This document shows positions 1 to 8,370 of a stretch of 51,110 bases of DNA, piece after piece (positions within the stretch are counted from its first letter, which is position 1; every line of letters starts with the position of its first letter). The notes beneath the pieces are model-generated. The model ran no database searches. It was given only the letters and a program-made list of their open reading frames with translations, and was not told where the DNA came from. The position numbers and the translations under genes were made by a program. Origin of the DNA: Opitutia bacterium (GTDB lineage Bacteria; Verrucomicrobiota; Verrucomicrobiia; Opitutales; Opitutaceae); assembly GCA_947474365.1 (NCBI GenBank), contig CANJIU010000071.1:1-51110 (forward strand). The letters run 5' to 3'.

Positions 1-1227
1 CGAACTCTCGGCGGCGCAGCAGAAAGCCGTGCGACTCTTCGAGCTGGACCGCTGGATGCCTTCACTTTCTTCAACTATGAATATGCCCTCATCAGCTCAG
101 AGGAGAACTGCACCTGTAAATGGTCAAAAGATGCGAAAGTAGGGCTAGCTGGCATCTACATTTACTCGGGGCTGGGTAAGCAGGCCGCACGCGACAACCC
201 GGCATTGAGCAGTTTCTTCAACGAGATTGACGTGGCCAGCCGCCGAGCCGGCAAGTTAGTGCGGCAAATTCTCACCTTCAGCCGCAAGCCAGGCGATGAA
301 GACGCCTTGGCGCCGGTGCAGATTTTCCACATCATGGCCGAGGCCGTGGCGCTGCTGCGCGCGGTGAGCCCGAGCACAATTGAAATTGTGCAGCACCTGA
401 CTCCAGAGTTGCCCCCGGTGCAGGGAAATGCTTCGCAGCTCCATCAGGTCATCATGAATCTTGGGACCAACGCCCTGCACGCCATAGGGGAGCGTGTCGG
501 TCGCCTGACCATCCGACTCGAGGCGGTCGAGGTGGATGCGGCTTTGGCCCAAACCTTGCCCGACCTCAATCCCGGGGCGTATGTCCGCTTAACCGTGAGC
601 GATACCGGCAAGGGGATGGACGTGACGACTCAACAGAGGGCGTTTGAACCGTTTTTCACCACCAAAGGGCCCGGCGAAGGCACCGGGTTGGGGCTCTCGG
701 TCGTGCATGGTATTGTGCGCAGTCACCACGGTGCGATCCGGCTGACTAGCAAAGTGGGCCACGGCACCACCTTTGAAATCTTCCTGCCAGTTGCCGTGGC
801 ACTCTCGGCTCCAGTGCCCGAGGAGGTCGTTGCAGCTCCCCGCGGTCACGGCGAACGCATCCTTTTTGTGGACGACGAGGTCTCGATTGCAAGTGGCTTC
901 CTGCTGGCGCTCAGGCAGCTCGGCTACGCCGCGGAGAGCGAAACCCACGTGCTGCAGGCGCTCGCCCGGCTGGAGCGAGATCCGGCGGCGTTCGACCTCG
1001 TAGTCTCGGATCAGACCATGCCGGGAATGACCGGGCTCGAGTTCGCCAAGCGGGTCCGCGAACTGCGGCCCGATCTGCCCGTAGTGTTGGCGTCTGGCTT
1101 TAGCGCCGCGCTCACCCCGGAGCGCCTCAGGGCCGCGGGCATTCGCGAAGTGCTGGCTAAACCTTTCTCCCCGGATGTGCTGGCCTTGGCCATTCGCCGT
1201 CATCTATCGCCCACCCAGTCCGACTAA
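1..1227 (+). CDS. Hybrid histidine kinase/response regulator, 5' end cut by window and H-box not recognisable
   Basis: The reading frame is open from base 1 to the TAA at 1225-1227. Seen: a DHp-like helix ending VRQILTFSRK (about 256-291), an N-box LHQVIMNLGTNALHAI (about 439-486), a G1 box DTGKGMD, an F/G2 region PFFTTKGPGEGTGLGLS, then a receiver domain (about 856-1210) with VDDE, phospho-acceptor Asp in VVSDQTMP and Lys in LAKPF. These are the HATPase_c and REC parts of a two-component hybrid kinase that would autophosphorylate and pass phosphate to a receiver. Oddity: in relatives the helix LAGIYxYSGLGKQ follows an H-D-F-N-N H-box. Here the residues are S-K-D-A-K-V-G, so the phospho-accepting His is not visible, and nothing upstream of about 145 resembles a kinase. 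A recombination break near 140-146 is inferred. If so, the product may be inactive. The ATG/TTG at 205 is only an internal start. Confidence 0.75.
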   Translation, partial: RTLGGAAESRATLRAGPLDAFTFFNYEYALISSEENCTCKWSKDAKVGLAGIYIYSGLGKQAARDNPALSSFFNEIDVASRRAGKLVRQILTFSRKPGDEDALAPVQIFHIMAEAVALLRAVSPSTIEIVQHLTPELPPVQGNASQLHQVIMNLGTNALHAIGERVGRLTIRLEAVEVDAALAQTLPDLNPGAYVRLTVSDTGKGMDVTTQQRAFEPFFTTKGPGEGTGLGLSVVHGIVRSHHGAIRLTSKVGHGTTFEIFLPVAVALSAPVPEEVVAAPRGHGERILFVDDEVSIASGFLLALRQLGYAAESETHVLQALARLERDPAAFDLVVSDQTMPGMTGLEFAKRVRELRPDLPVVLASGFSAALTPERLRAAGIREVLAKPFSPDVLALAIRRHLSPTQSD

Positions 1228-1633
1228 TTATGCCCGTATCCTTTTGATTGACGATGACCAGACACTTCGCCGTGCGTTGCGCTTGAGCCTGGAGCAATCC
1301 GGCTATACAGTGACCGATGCCGAGGATGGCGGCCAAGGCCTACGCGCCTTCGCAGCACAACCTGCCGAATTGGTGATCACCGACATTATCATGCCCGATG
1401 TTGAGGGCATGGAAACGATCCGCGAACTCCGAAAGCTGAGCCCGGCGGTTCCCGTTATCGCGATCTCGGGTGGTGGACGCATCACTTCTGACGATTACCT
1501 ACACATGGCAAAGCTACTTGGGGCCTCCGCGATTTTAGCGAAGCCGTTCGACATCGAGGTGCTGCGGGGCGCCGTCGCGAGGCTGCTTGCGCCTGCCGCG
1601 ACGGCGAAAAGACCCCTACCGCTGGAATCGTAG
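1175..1633 (+). CDS. Single-domain response regulator (REC)
   Basis: This is a CheY-like receiver with almost nothing beyond the fold: ARILLIDDDQ (acidic pair), phospho-acceptor Asp in LVITDIIMPDVEG, Ser in VIAISGGGR and Lys in ILAKPFD, followed by a short tail. It lies directly after the hybrid kinase, so it is probably a phosphotransfer partner. The start is problematic. Homology begins at about 1232 (A-R-I-L-L-I-D-D-D), and the only nearby ATG (1230) is one base out of frame and reaches a stop after five codons. The in-frame ATG at 1175 lies inside the kinase gene and adds 19 residues that do not look like a receiver N-terminus. One inserted G after 1232 would restore ATG-GCC-CGT-ATC. Either the upstream ATG is used or the native start has been lost by a 1-base deletion. 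Confidence 0.8.
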   Translation: MCWPWPFAVIYRPPSPTNYARILLIDDDQTLRRALRLSLEQSGYTVTDAEDGGQGLRAFAAQPAELVITDIIMPDVEGMETIRELRKLSPAVPVIAISGGGRITSDDYLHMAKLLGASAILAKPFDIEVLRGAVARLLAPAATAKRPLPLES

Positions 1634-2084
1634 CAGCCACCCAATGTGCTCACGCAAAGCAGAAACCGCGTGTTTTTATTTGGACCGTATTTGAGACAGC
1701 CCGGCAGCTCACCTCCGTACGAGGTAACACGCTTCCTCTGAAGCCCCCTCCGTTTTAGGAACACGTGGAGTTCTTCCGCGGTTACTTGTCCGCGGTCAGG
1801 GTGATGTTCGTGACTTTTCCTGGAATCGTCTGCGAACGACATTCCGGTGCGGTGACCGCTGTGCACTCCTTGATTGGGAAATGGATCGATTTACTCGGGG
1901 GAGGGCGACGGTTGCTTTCGCCGCCCCCGTTTCCTGGGAGGAAACGATCGTTGCCGCGAATTCAACCCCACCCCCGCCGGAATTGCGCTAATCAGGGTGC
2001 GCACCCAACGGGAACGGCCGGCGACCTTCGGTCACCGACTTTCCGGACCCGGGATGGGGGCAAAAAACCAACGAAAGGAACAAG
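1634..2084. other. Gene-free stretch
   Basis: No convincing coding frame or RNA gene was seen. Local frames of around 100 codons have arginine/proline-rich, shadow-like composition. The stretch separates the regulator pair from the next transcription unit and probably holds its promoter, but I cannot point to one. Confidence 0.5.
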
Positions 2085-2270
2085 ATGAAAAGCAATCGTC
2101 AGACACCGGGCAGCACACAGCTGCTCATCGACGCCGCGGCGCAAGCCGCTGGCCGGGGTTCGGGTCTCCCGAACCTCCTCAAAGGAAACCGCCCAATTCT
2201 GGGTGGGTTTATCACCCCCGCCCCCGTGTGCGCCGGTCCGGTTCGCCGGACAAAGGCAACCGGTGGATAA
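2085..2270 (+). CDS. Small uncharacterised ORF, doubtful
   Basis: A 61-codon frame starts MKSNRQTPGSTQ and is preceded by a good Shine-Dalgarno-like AAAGGAAC about 6 bases upstream, which is the main argument for it. It has no signal peptide, membrane segment or motif I recognise. The product is Gly/Pro-rich towards its C-terminus and the stop codon lies inside a short tandem repeat (2258-2302). It could be a leader or small peptide ahead of the 2376 gene, or chance. Confidence 0.25.
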   Translation: MKSNRQTPGSTQLLIDAAAQAAGRGSGLPNLLKGNRPILGGFITPAPVCAGPVRRTKATGG

Positions 2271-2302
2271 CCGGAGGAATACCGGAGGATAACCGGACGA
2301 AT
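2258..2302. repeat. Four imperfect 10-12 base tandem repeats
   Basis: Units with consensus AACCGGAGGAAT lie at about 2258-2268, 2269-2280, 2281-2290 and 2291-2302. They sit between a doubtful small ORF and the conserved gene at 2376. The units contain GGAGGA, a Shine-Dalgarno core, about 75-105 bases ahead of that gene. Role unknown. Confidence 0.6.
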
Positions 2303-2375
2303 AGCCGTGAATCGCGCGGCTGGTTTGGTCCCGCCGGTCGTGTGCAACCCTCAACCGCGCTGTGCGCTTACCACC

Positions 2376-2939
2376 ATGGCTAAGATTAACTTCAATCCTT
2401 GGTTGGAAGACGTGCGGGGTGCGTATGGCCGGCTGGTCTTCAAACAGCGTTACGGCCAGATGTTCGTGGCGCGCAAGCCGCGTCCGAGCCTGTTGCCGCC
2501 GACGGAAATGCAGACCCGCACCCGCGAGTCCTTCGCGGCGGCCAGCCGCTACGCCCAAGGTGTCTTCGCCGACGCCGCGCGGCGCCAGCCGTATGTCGAT
2601 GCCGGCAAGGCCCAGAACACGAACCCGTTCACCCTCGCGATGGGCGATTTCCTCAACCTCCCCGAGGTGAAGGAAGTCGACCTGAGCGACTACCGCGGGC
2701 GCGTGGGCGACCCGATCCGCGTGACCGCCACTGACGACTTCGGTCTGGTGTCGGTGAAGGTCACGATCCGGAGCGAGGCGGGCGCGGCGCTCGAACAGGG
2801 GCTCGCGGCCAATGTCGACGGCGCCTGGGTGTACCACGCGACGACGGTCGCGCCGGTCGACCAGACGCTGACGATCGAGGCCGAGGCGAAGGACCGTCCG
2901 GGCCATGAACGGACGCGCTCGGAAACCTGGCACGCGTGA
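2376..2939 (+). CDS. Conserved uncharacterised protein (MAKINFNP- type)
   Basis: Protein of 187 residues starting MAKINFNPWLEDVRG. The N-terminal part (residues 1-40) has the pattern 'x-GxxGxLVFKQxxGQxFVARKP', which I associate with a small family found in several phyla, somewhat like the Bacteroidota DUF6266 proteins. The middle has an Ala/Arg-rich helix (AAASRYAQGVFADAARRQ). The C-terminal half (about residues 105-185) reads like a beta-sandwich repeat: YRGRVGDPIRVTATDDFG, VSVKVTIR, WVYHATT, IEAEAKDRPGH. No signal peptide. I chose ATG 2376 because the family-like N-terminus begins there. An in-frame GTG at 2307 would add 23 Arg/Pro-rich residues. Function unknown; the family assignment is from memory of the pattern. 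Confidence 0.7.
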   Translation: MAKINFNPWLEDVRGAYGRLVFKQRYGQMFVARKPRPSLLPPTEMQTRTRESFAAASRYAQGVFADAARRQPYVDAGKAQNTNPFTLAMGDFLNLPEVKEVDLSDYRGRVGDPIRVTATDDFGLVSVKVTIRSEAGAALEQGLAANVDGAWVYHATTVAPVDQTLTIEAEAKDRPGHERTRSETWHA

Positions 2940-3266
2940 TCACCTGATAGCGCACGCACGCATGAACTCCCCGGGGTAAAGCGGAACTGACGGAGCCGGT
3001 GGACAGAATTCGCCGCCGGCTCCCTTCCCCGTCGATTCTCCGCCCAACGGTCGTCGAGTGTTTCCCCTCCTCACCCGGTGCTTCGCGGCGGATTGGATCG
3101 GCCGGAATCCTTACGGAGTTCGAAACGCCGCGGGTCTTCACGTCCGCTCGCACCAATCGCACGCTCGCCTTGGTGGCCAAAGGTGATGAATCTGGCGACG
3201 TACGCCTCGGCGTGCGCGAAATGAAATTGATCGGAATGCGGCTGTACGGCCACCCCCTTTAGCCCG
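2940..3266. other. Intergenic stretch
   Basis: Between the conserved protein and the Tat-exported protein I see no gene, hairpin or RNA. Short frames here look like noise. Confidence 0.5.
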
Positions 3267-4958
3267 ATGCCACACCACCCGGGCAATTCTCCGTCTGCGA
3301 GGAACCGCCGTGATTTCCTGAAAACCACCGGACTGCTGGGCGCTGCCGCGCTGGTGTCGCGGGAGGCGCGTGCCGGCGCCGCGGGCGCCACGTCCGTGGT
3401 CCGCGCGGCCGGCAAGGCGCCCTTTCGTGTCCTCTACAGCAACGACGCGACCAACGTGACCAGCACCCTCAGTCCGTTTCACCGCAAAGGGGAATCGTGG
3501 CGGCCCGAGATGTTGGAGGCGTCGGTGGACGAAGTCGCCGCGCACGGCGTGGACGCTCATCTGATCCAGTTGGCGCATGGCCAGGTGCCCTGGTACCGGA
3601 GCAAAGTCTACCCGCTCGCGGAGCATCACCGCTGGTGGAGCGAGTTCTTCCACGTCGATCCGAAAAGCCCGGCGTTCAACCTCGGCGGCGTGCACCGCTT
3701 CATCCTCGATGGCGGCGATGTCCTGCAGGTGTTCATCGACCGTTGCCGCAAGACCGGGCAGGCGCCGTTCGTGTCGCTGCGGATGAACGACGCGCATCAC
3801 GTCGAGCACGTGCACACGCGGGGCAACACGAAGGGGCTGCACAGCATCTCGCGGTTCTATGCGGAAAATCCGGCGTACTGGCTGGGCTCCGATCCGAAGA
3901 GCATGTTGAACTGGTCGGTCCCCGCGGTGCGCGACCACATGTTCGCGCTGATTGCCGAGCAATGCCTGAACTACGATCTGGACGGGTTCGAAATGGATTT
4001 CCTGCGGCATCCGAATTATTTCCGCCTGAACGAAACCACGCCGCGCGAGCGGGTGGGGATCATGACGGAATTTGTCGCGCGCGTGCGGGCCGTGCTGGAT
4101 CAGGGGGCGCGCGGGCGCCGTCGCTGGCTGGGCGTGCGCATCCCGTGTTACGCCGCGGGCTTCGCGCCCCTCGGCATCGACGTCGCCGCCTGGGCGGAGG
4201 CGGGCGTCGATTTGTTCAACGTGTCGCCGCATTATTTCACGGTGCAGCAGACGGACCTCGCCGACGTGCGCCGGGCCGCGCCCGGAGCCACGGTGTATCA
4301 GGAAATGTGTCACTCCACCTGGAACGGCCAGCGCGTTGCGGAGGGCTACGATGCGTTCACCTTTCGCCGCACGACGCCGGAACAATACGAAACGACCGCC
4401 CATCTCGCGTACGCGCAGGGGGCAGACGGGGTGAGTCTGTTCAACTTTGCCTACTACCGGGAGCACGGAGCGGGGGAGCGCGGACCGTTCGCCGAGCCGC
4501 CCTTTTCCGTGCTCGACCACCTCGGCGACCGGGCGTACCTCGCGCGGAGGCCGCAGCATTGGTTCGCCGCGCCGGGCTGGAAGCCGCCCTTTGGTGGTGT
4601 GCGTGTCCCACTGCCGCGGCGCATGACGGCGGGGAAGACGGAGCGGTTTGACCTCACCTTCGCGCCGCCGACGGGTGGCTGGAAGACGCCGGGGCGGTTT
4701 CGTGTCCTGGCGGGGGCGAACCTCGGCGCGTCACGCTGGGTGGCGCGATTGAACGGCCGCGAGCTTGCCGCGACCGACGATCGCTCCGAGCCGTACGCCA
4801 ACCCTTATCTGTCGCTGCTCGGCACGCCCGAGCAAATGCGGGCGTGGACTGTCCTGCCGGAACACATCAGGGCCGGGCGGAACACGATTGAACTCACGCT
4901 CGATGGCGGGGCGACCGGAGCGATTGAGGTGGTGTACCTGGATTTGGCGATTGGCTGA
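3267..4958 (+). CDS. Tat-exported glycosyl hydrolase-like TIM-barrel protein
   Basis: 563 residues. A twin-arginine signal is seen (RRDFLK at residues 14-19, then a hydrophobic stretch ending near ARAGAAG), so the protein is exported folded. The body resembles uncharacterised TIM-barrel glycosidase-like families of Verrucomicrobiota and Planctomycetota: ...VDAHLIQLAHG, APFVSLRMNDAHH, LDGFEMDFLRHP (acidic residues at a strand end, candidate catalytic), GVRIPCYA, VDLFNVSPHYF, YQEMCHSTW and GVSLFNFAYY. The C-terminal 110 residues look like a beta-sandwich accessory module (FRVLAGANLG, RNTIELTLDGG, IEVVYLDLA). Likely role is extracytoplasmic glycan processing. The substrate cannot be read from sequence. 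It stands alone on the plus strand and is followed by a DUF1501 relic on the other strand. Confidence 0.75.
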   Translation: MPHHPGNSPSARNRRDFLKTTGLLGAAALVSREARAGAAGATSVVRAAGKAPFRVLYSNDATNVTSTLSPFHRKGESWRPEMLEASVDEVAAHGVDAHLIQLAHGQVPWYRSKVYPLAEHHRWWSEFFHVDPKSPAFNLGGVHRFILDGGDVLQVFIDRCRKTGQAPFVSLRMNDAHHVEHVHTRGNTKGLHSISRFYAENPAYWLGSDPKSMLNWSVPAVRDHMFALIAEQCLNYDLDGFEMDFLRHPNYFRLNETTPRERVGIMTEFVARVRAVLDQGARGRRRWLGVRIPCYAAGFAPLGIDVAAWAEAGVDLFNVSPHYFTVQQTDLADVRRAAPGATVYQEMCHSTWNGQRVAEGYDAFTFRRTTPEQYETTAHLAYAQGADGVSLFNFAYYREHGAGERGPFAEPPFSVLDHLGDRAYLARRPQHWFAAPGWKPPFGGVRVPLPRRMTAGKTERFDLTFAPPTGGWKTPGRFRVLAGANLGASRWVARLNGRELAATDDRSEPYANPYLSLLGTPEQMRAWTVLPEHIRAGRNTIELTLDGGATGAIEVVYLDLAIG

Positions 4959-5006
4959 CCGACGGGAGTTGTCCGGCGGAGTGCGGTGATGGCGCGACGT
5001 ACGCGT

Positions 5007-5127
5007 TCAGATCAGTACATCGTGGATGACCTTGGCCGGAACGGTGCCGGTCAGCTCTTGATCGAGCCCTTCGAAGCGGTAGGTCAGGCGGTCGTGGTCG
5101 AGGCCGAGCTGGTGGAGGATCGTGGAA
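5007..5127 (-). pseudogene. Relic of the 3' end of a second DUF1501 gene
   Basis: On the minus strand this encodes TILHQLGLDHDRLTYRFEGL, followed by DQELTGTVPAKVIHDVLI and a stop. It matches the C-terminus of the intact DUF1501 protein (6862-8364) almost residue for residue. At DNA level about 5028-5118 is nearly identical to about 6884-6974. Upstream on the minus strand (5128-5330) the frame has no DUF1501 sequence and no other domain I know. This is best read as the remaining end of a lost paralogue, or a small duplication from the gene 1.8 kb away. Confidence 0.8.
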
Positions 5128-5418
5128 AGAGTCGGACCGGGTCTGGGCGAAACTTGCAACAACCGCCGAGGTACTTGCGTGCGGTGGATGGCAGCTTGGT
5201 CGCTGTTCAAGTTCAGGCCGATCCATCGACACGGCGCCGCGGTTCCCGCCGGTTGCAGGGTTCGCCCTGATCCTGTTTGTCCACCCCCGGTGTGAACGTG
5301 AGATCCCGTTGTTTGGATTTCCATTTCTGTCCGAACCGGATGTGCTCAAAGGCCCGGAGTGCGCACTTCGGGCTGCTCCGCCCGACACTGATCATCAAGC
5401 CATTATTTCCGCTCCATC

Positions 5419-6417
5419 GTGAATCTCCGCTGCTCCACCGTTCCGTTTCTGGCCCTGCTTGTTCTGGGCGGCAACCTGGCACCCGGTGCCCAGACCGCCA
5501 ATCGCGCCGACGCCGGCGAAGAAGTCGACGCCGCGGCCGCCGATGCGGGCGCGCACATCAAACCCGATCGCATCGTCACCTACAAGACGGTTGGGACCGT
5601 CGCCCTCGGGGTCAGCATTTTCAACCCGCCCGGCCACCGGCCCGGGCAACCGGTCGCTGGCATCGTCTTCTTTCATGGCGGCGGCTTCAACATCGGTGCC
5701 CCGTCGAATTTCTACGCGCAGGCGCAGTACCTCGCCAGCCGAGGGATGGTCGCGATCTCGGTCGAGTACCGCATTCGCTCACGCCATCAGACCACGCAAC
5801 GCGAGGCGGTCATGGACGCGATGTCCGCCATGCGCTGGGTGCGCCAGCACACGGCCGAACTCGGGATTGATCCCGCGCGCCTGGCCGTCGCCGGAGGCTC
5901 CGCGGGCGGATTCCTGGCCGCCGCCGTCACGACGCTGAGCGGGCTCGACGAACCCGGCGAAGCCACCGCGACGAGCACGCGGCCCAACGCGCTCGTCCTC
6001 TTCAATTCCTCGCTGGACCGCGGACCCGGCAGCCGGGCTTTTGCCAAGGTTGAGGCGGCGATGGGTGACAAATGGAAAACGATTTCGCCGTTGCACAACC
6101 TCTATCCAGACTTTCCACCGACAATCCACTTTCTCGGGAAAAGCGACAAAAACGTCAGCGTCGCGAGCGCGCAAAAAATGAAGGCCGAAATCGAAAAGAT
6201 TGGCGGGCGCTGCGATCTTCACCTCTACGACGGGCAGGAGCACGGCTTCTTCAACTACGGTCGCGGCGACAACACCTACTACCGCGCCACGTTGCTTGAG
6301 ACGGACAAATTCCTGACCTCGATCGGCTACCTCCGTGGCCCGCCCACCCTAGACGCCACCTCGTCGCAACGGGCGCATCTCCCGATTGACGGTCGTGATC
6401 GGTCGCTGGATCGCTGA
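5419..6417 (+). CDS. Secreted alpha/beta-hydrolase esterase
   Basis: 332 residues with an N-terminal signal-like segment (FLALLVLGGNLAPGAQ). Hormone-sensitive-lipase/BD-FAE-like alpha/beta hydrolase: oxyanion-hole HGGGF at residues 86-90, nucleophile elbow GGSAGG with Ser161, probable acid Asp243 (GKSDKNV) and His275 (QEHGFF). Such proteins remove acetyl or feruloyl esters from polysaccharides or cleave small esters, here probably in the periplasm or outside the cell. The last 30 residues (after SIGYLRG) do not look like family sequence and may be read-through into neighbouring DNA. The gene is close to the DUF1501/DUF1553 pair but on the opposite strand, so it is its own unit. Confidence 0.85.
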   Translation: MNLRCSTVPFLALLVLGGNLAPGAQTANRADAGEEVDAAAADAGAHIKPDRIVTYKTVGTVALGVSIFNPPGHRPGQPVAGIVFFHGGGFNIGAPSNFYAQAQYLASRGMVAISVEYRIRSRHQTTQREAVMDAMSAMRWVRQHTAELGIDPARLAVAGGSAGGFLAAAVTTLSGLDEPGEATATSTRPNALVLFNSSLDRGPGSRAFAKVEAAMGDKWKTISPLHNLYPDFPPTIHFLGKSDKNVSVASAQKMKAEIEKIGGRCDLHLYDGQEHGFFNYGRGDNTYYRATLLETDKFLTSIGYLRGPPTLDATSSQRAHLPIDGRDRSLDR

Positions 6418-6861
6418 CCAAAAGCCCTCCGCGCGATAACTGGCGCAGCTCCAAAGCCGGCTGTGAGCACCGCCAAACAGCGTCAGTTTGCGACTGGCGG
6501 CGGCAGATAACTGCCACGGCGGTCGTTATCGAGCCGCGCGACCGGGGCGATGTTGGCCCTCCCTGGGTTGCGATGACGGTGATCGCGAAGCCGGCCGAGC
6601 GGCGCGCCGGGTTCCGCCAGCAAGCGCGTGAAATGGCCGGCGAACAAATGTCCGTGCTCGCCGCGGAAGCGGTTGAACTGAGAGGCGAGGCCCGCCTGGC
6701 AATATCGTTATACGCAACCTGACCCGTTTTACTGCTACGGTCTTCAGAGGGCATCGAAAACACCACCGGCGCGTAGGTGCCTACACTCCCGGGCGTCCGG
6801 TTTTCGTATCGAGTTTCGCATCGGACTTCCGGACGGCTCGGAGAGCGGTCCCTCCCTTTTC
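6418..6861. other. Gap with an unassigned open frame
   Basis: No recognisable gene. A plus-strand frame without ATG runs from about 6394 to the TGA at 6720-6722. Its last 60 residues (GPPWVAMTVIAKPAERR, then QQAREMAGEQMSVLAAEAVE) have protein-like helical composition, so it could be the tail of a decayed gene. I cannot name it. The rest, up to the DUF1501 stop, shows nothing. Confidence 0.35.
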
Positions 6862-8364
6862 TCAGGCGAGCACTGCTTTAATCACCTTCGCCGGAACGGT
6901 GCCGGTCAGCTTTTGATCGAGCCCCTCGAAGCGGTAGGTCAGCCGGTCGTGGTCGAGGCCGAGCTGGTGGAGGATTGTGGCGTTGAGATCGCGGACGTGC
7001 ACCGGATCGCGGACGACGTTGTAGCTGAAATCATCGGTCTCGCCGTACACGATGCCCGGTTTGATGCCGCCGCCCGCCATCCACATCGTGAAACACTTTC
7101 CGTGGTGGTCGCGCCCGAAGTCGTCGGGCTTCAACGTGCCTTCGCAATAAACGGTGCGGCCAAACTCGCCGCCCCAGACGACGAGGGTGTCGTCGAGCAT
7201 GCCGCGCTGCTTCAGGTCCGTGATCAACGCGTGGCTGGGGCGGTCGATGTCGGTGCAGAGCAGCGGGAAATTCTGCGGCAGTTTCCGGTGGGAATCCCAG
7301 CCGCGGCTGAAGATTTGGGTGAAACGTACGCCGCGTTCCGCCATCCGGCGGGCGAGCAGGCAGTGGTTGGCAAAGGTGCCGGGTGTCCGCGATTCGGGAC
7401 CGTAAAGGTCAAACGTCGACGCCGGTTCCGCGCTGAGATCGGTCAGCTCCGGCACCGACGCCTGCATGCGAAAGGCCATCTCATATTCCTGGATCCGGGT
7501 GTGAATCGAAGGATCGCCGACCTCCTCATAGGCCGCCGTGTTCAGGTCGCGCACGCCGTCGAGCATGGCGCGCCGGGCGTCACGCGACAGCCCCTTCGGG
7601 TCGCGGAGGAAGAGCACCGGATCGCCTTCCGAACGCAGCGTGACGCCGGCGTGGGTGGCCGGCAGGAAGCCGTTGCCCCAGAAACGCGGGAAGACGGCCT
7701 GAACGCCTTCGCCGCCGGGTACCGGGGCCTTGGAGACGAGGACCACGAAGGTCGGCAGTTCGTTGCTGAGGTTGCCGAGCCCGTAGGAAATCCAGGCGCC
7801 GAGCGAGGCCTTGCCGGCCACGGCGTTGCCGGTGAGCATGAATGTAACCGAGGAGTCGTGATTCAGGACGTCGGTGTGGAAGCTTTTGATGATCGCGATG
7901 TCGTCGACCAGCTTGGCGGTCCAGGGCAGAAGTTCGCTCACCCAGGCACCGGACTTACCGTATTGTTGAAACTTGTACGGAGACGGGACGATGGGCAGCC
8001 GGGCCTGGCGGATGTTGGAGGCATTGAGCTGGCCCTGGCCGATGACCGAGGCCGGCATGTCCTGGTCGTACTGACCGGCCAGTTTCGGCTTATAGTCGAA
8101 GGTGTCGAGTTGGGAGGGCGCACCGCCCATGAACAGGTAGATGGCGCGTTTGGCCTTCGGTGCGAAGTGCGGGAGACGCGGCGCCTCGGTTGGGCTGGCC
8201 GCGCCGAGGAGGGATTGGCCGGCCAGTGCGGTCAGGGCGGCGCCGCCGAGGCCGGTGGAGAGGCGGCCGAAAAACTGGCGGCGGGTTTGGAGCCGGAAAT
8301 AGTCCGCCGTGGCGCCTTCCGGAATGGAGGTAAAATGGCGGGAATCGAACGGCGGGTGATTCAT
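6862..8364 (-). CDS. DUF1501 family Tat-exported protein
   Basis: 500 residues. A Tat signal is seen (TRRQFFGR, Arg28-Arg29, then an Ala/Gly/Leu-rich segment). The family hallmark follows: FMGGAPSQLDTFDYKPKL, then NHDSSVTFMLTGN, GWDSHRKLPQNFP, VVWGGEFGRT, GRDHHGKCFTMWMAGGGIK and GETDDFSYN. DUF1501 proteins have a sulfatase/phosphatase-like fold, are common in Planctomycetota and Verrucomicrobiota, and nearly always sit beside a DUF1553 gene. Their reaction is not established. Here the start is only 6 bases after the DUF1553 stop, so the two are co-transcribed and probably translationally coupled. The extreme 3' end of the gene is duplicated at 5007-5127. Confidence 0.92.
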   Translation of the reverse strand: MNHPPFDSRHFTSIPEGATADYFRLQTRRQFFGRLSTGLGGAALTALAGQSLLGAASPTEAPRLPHFAPKAKRAIYLFMGGAPSQLDTFDYKPKLAGQYDQDMPASVIGQGQLNASNIRQARLPIVPSPYKFQQYGKSGAWVSELLPWTAKLVDDIAIIKSFHTDVLNHDSSVTFMLTGNAVAGKASLGAWISYGLGNLSNELPTFVVLVSKAPVPGGEGVQAVFPRFWGNGFLPATHAGVTLRSEGDPVLFLRDPKGLSRDARRAMLDGVRDLNTAAYEEVGDPSIHTRIQEYEMAFRMQASVPELTDLSAEPASTFDLYGPESRTPGTFANHCLLARRMAERGVRFTQIFSRGWDSHRKLPQNFPLLCTDIDRPSHALITDLKQRGMLDDTLVVWGGEFGRTVYCEGTLKPDDFGRDHHGKCFTMWMAGGGIKPGIVYGETDDFSYNVVRDPVHVRDLNATILHQLGLDHDRLTYRFEGLDQKLTGTVPAKVIKAVLA

Positions 8365-8370
8365 GGCGTC

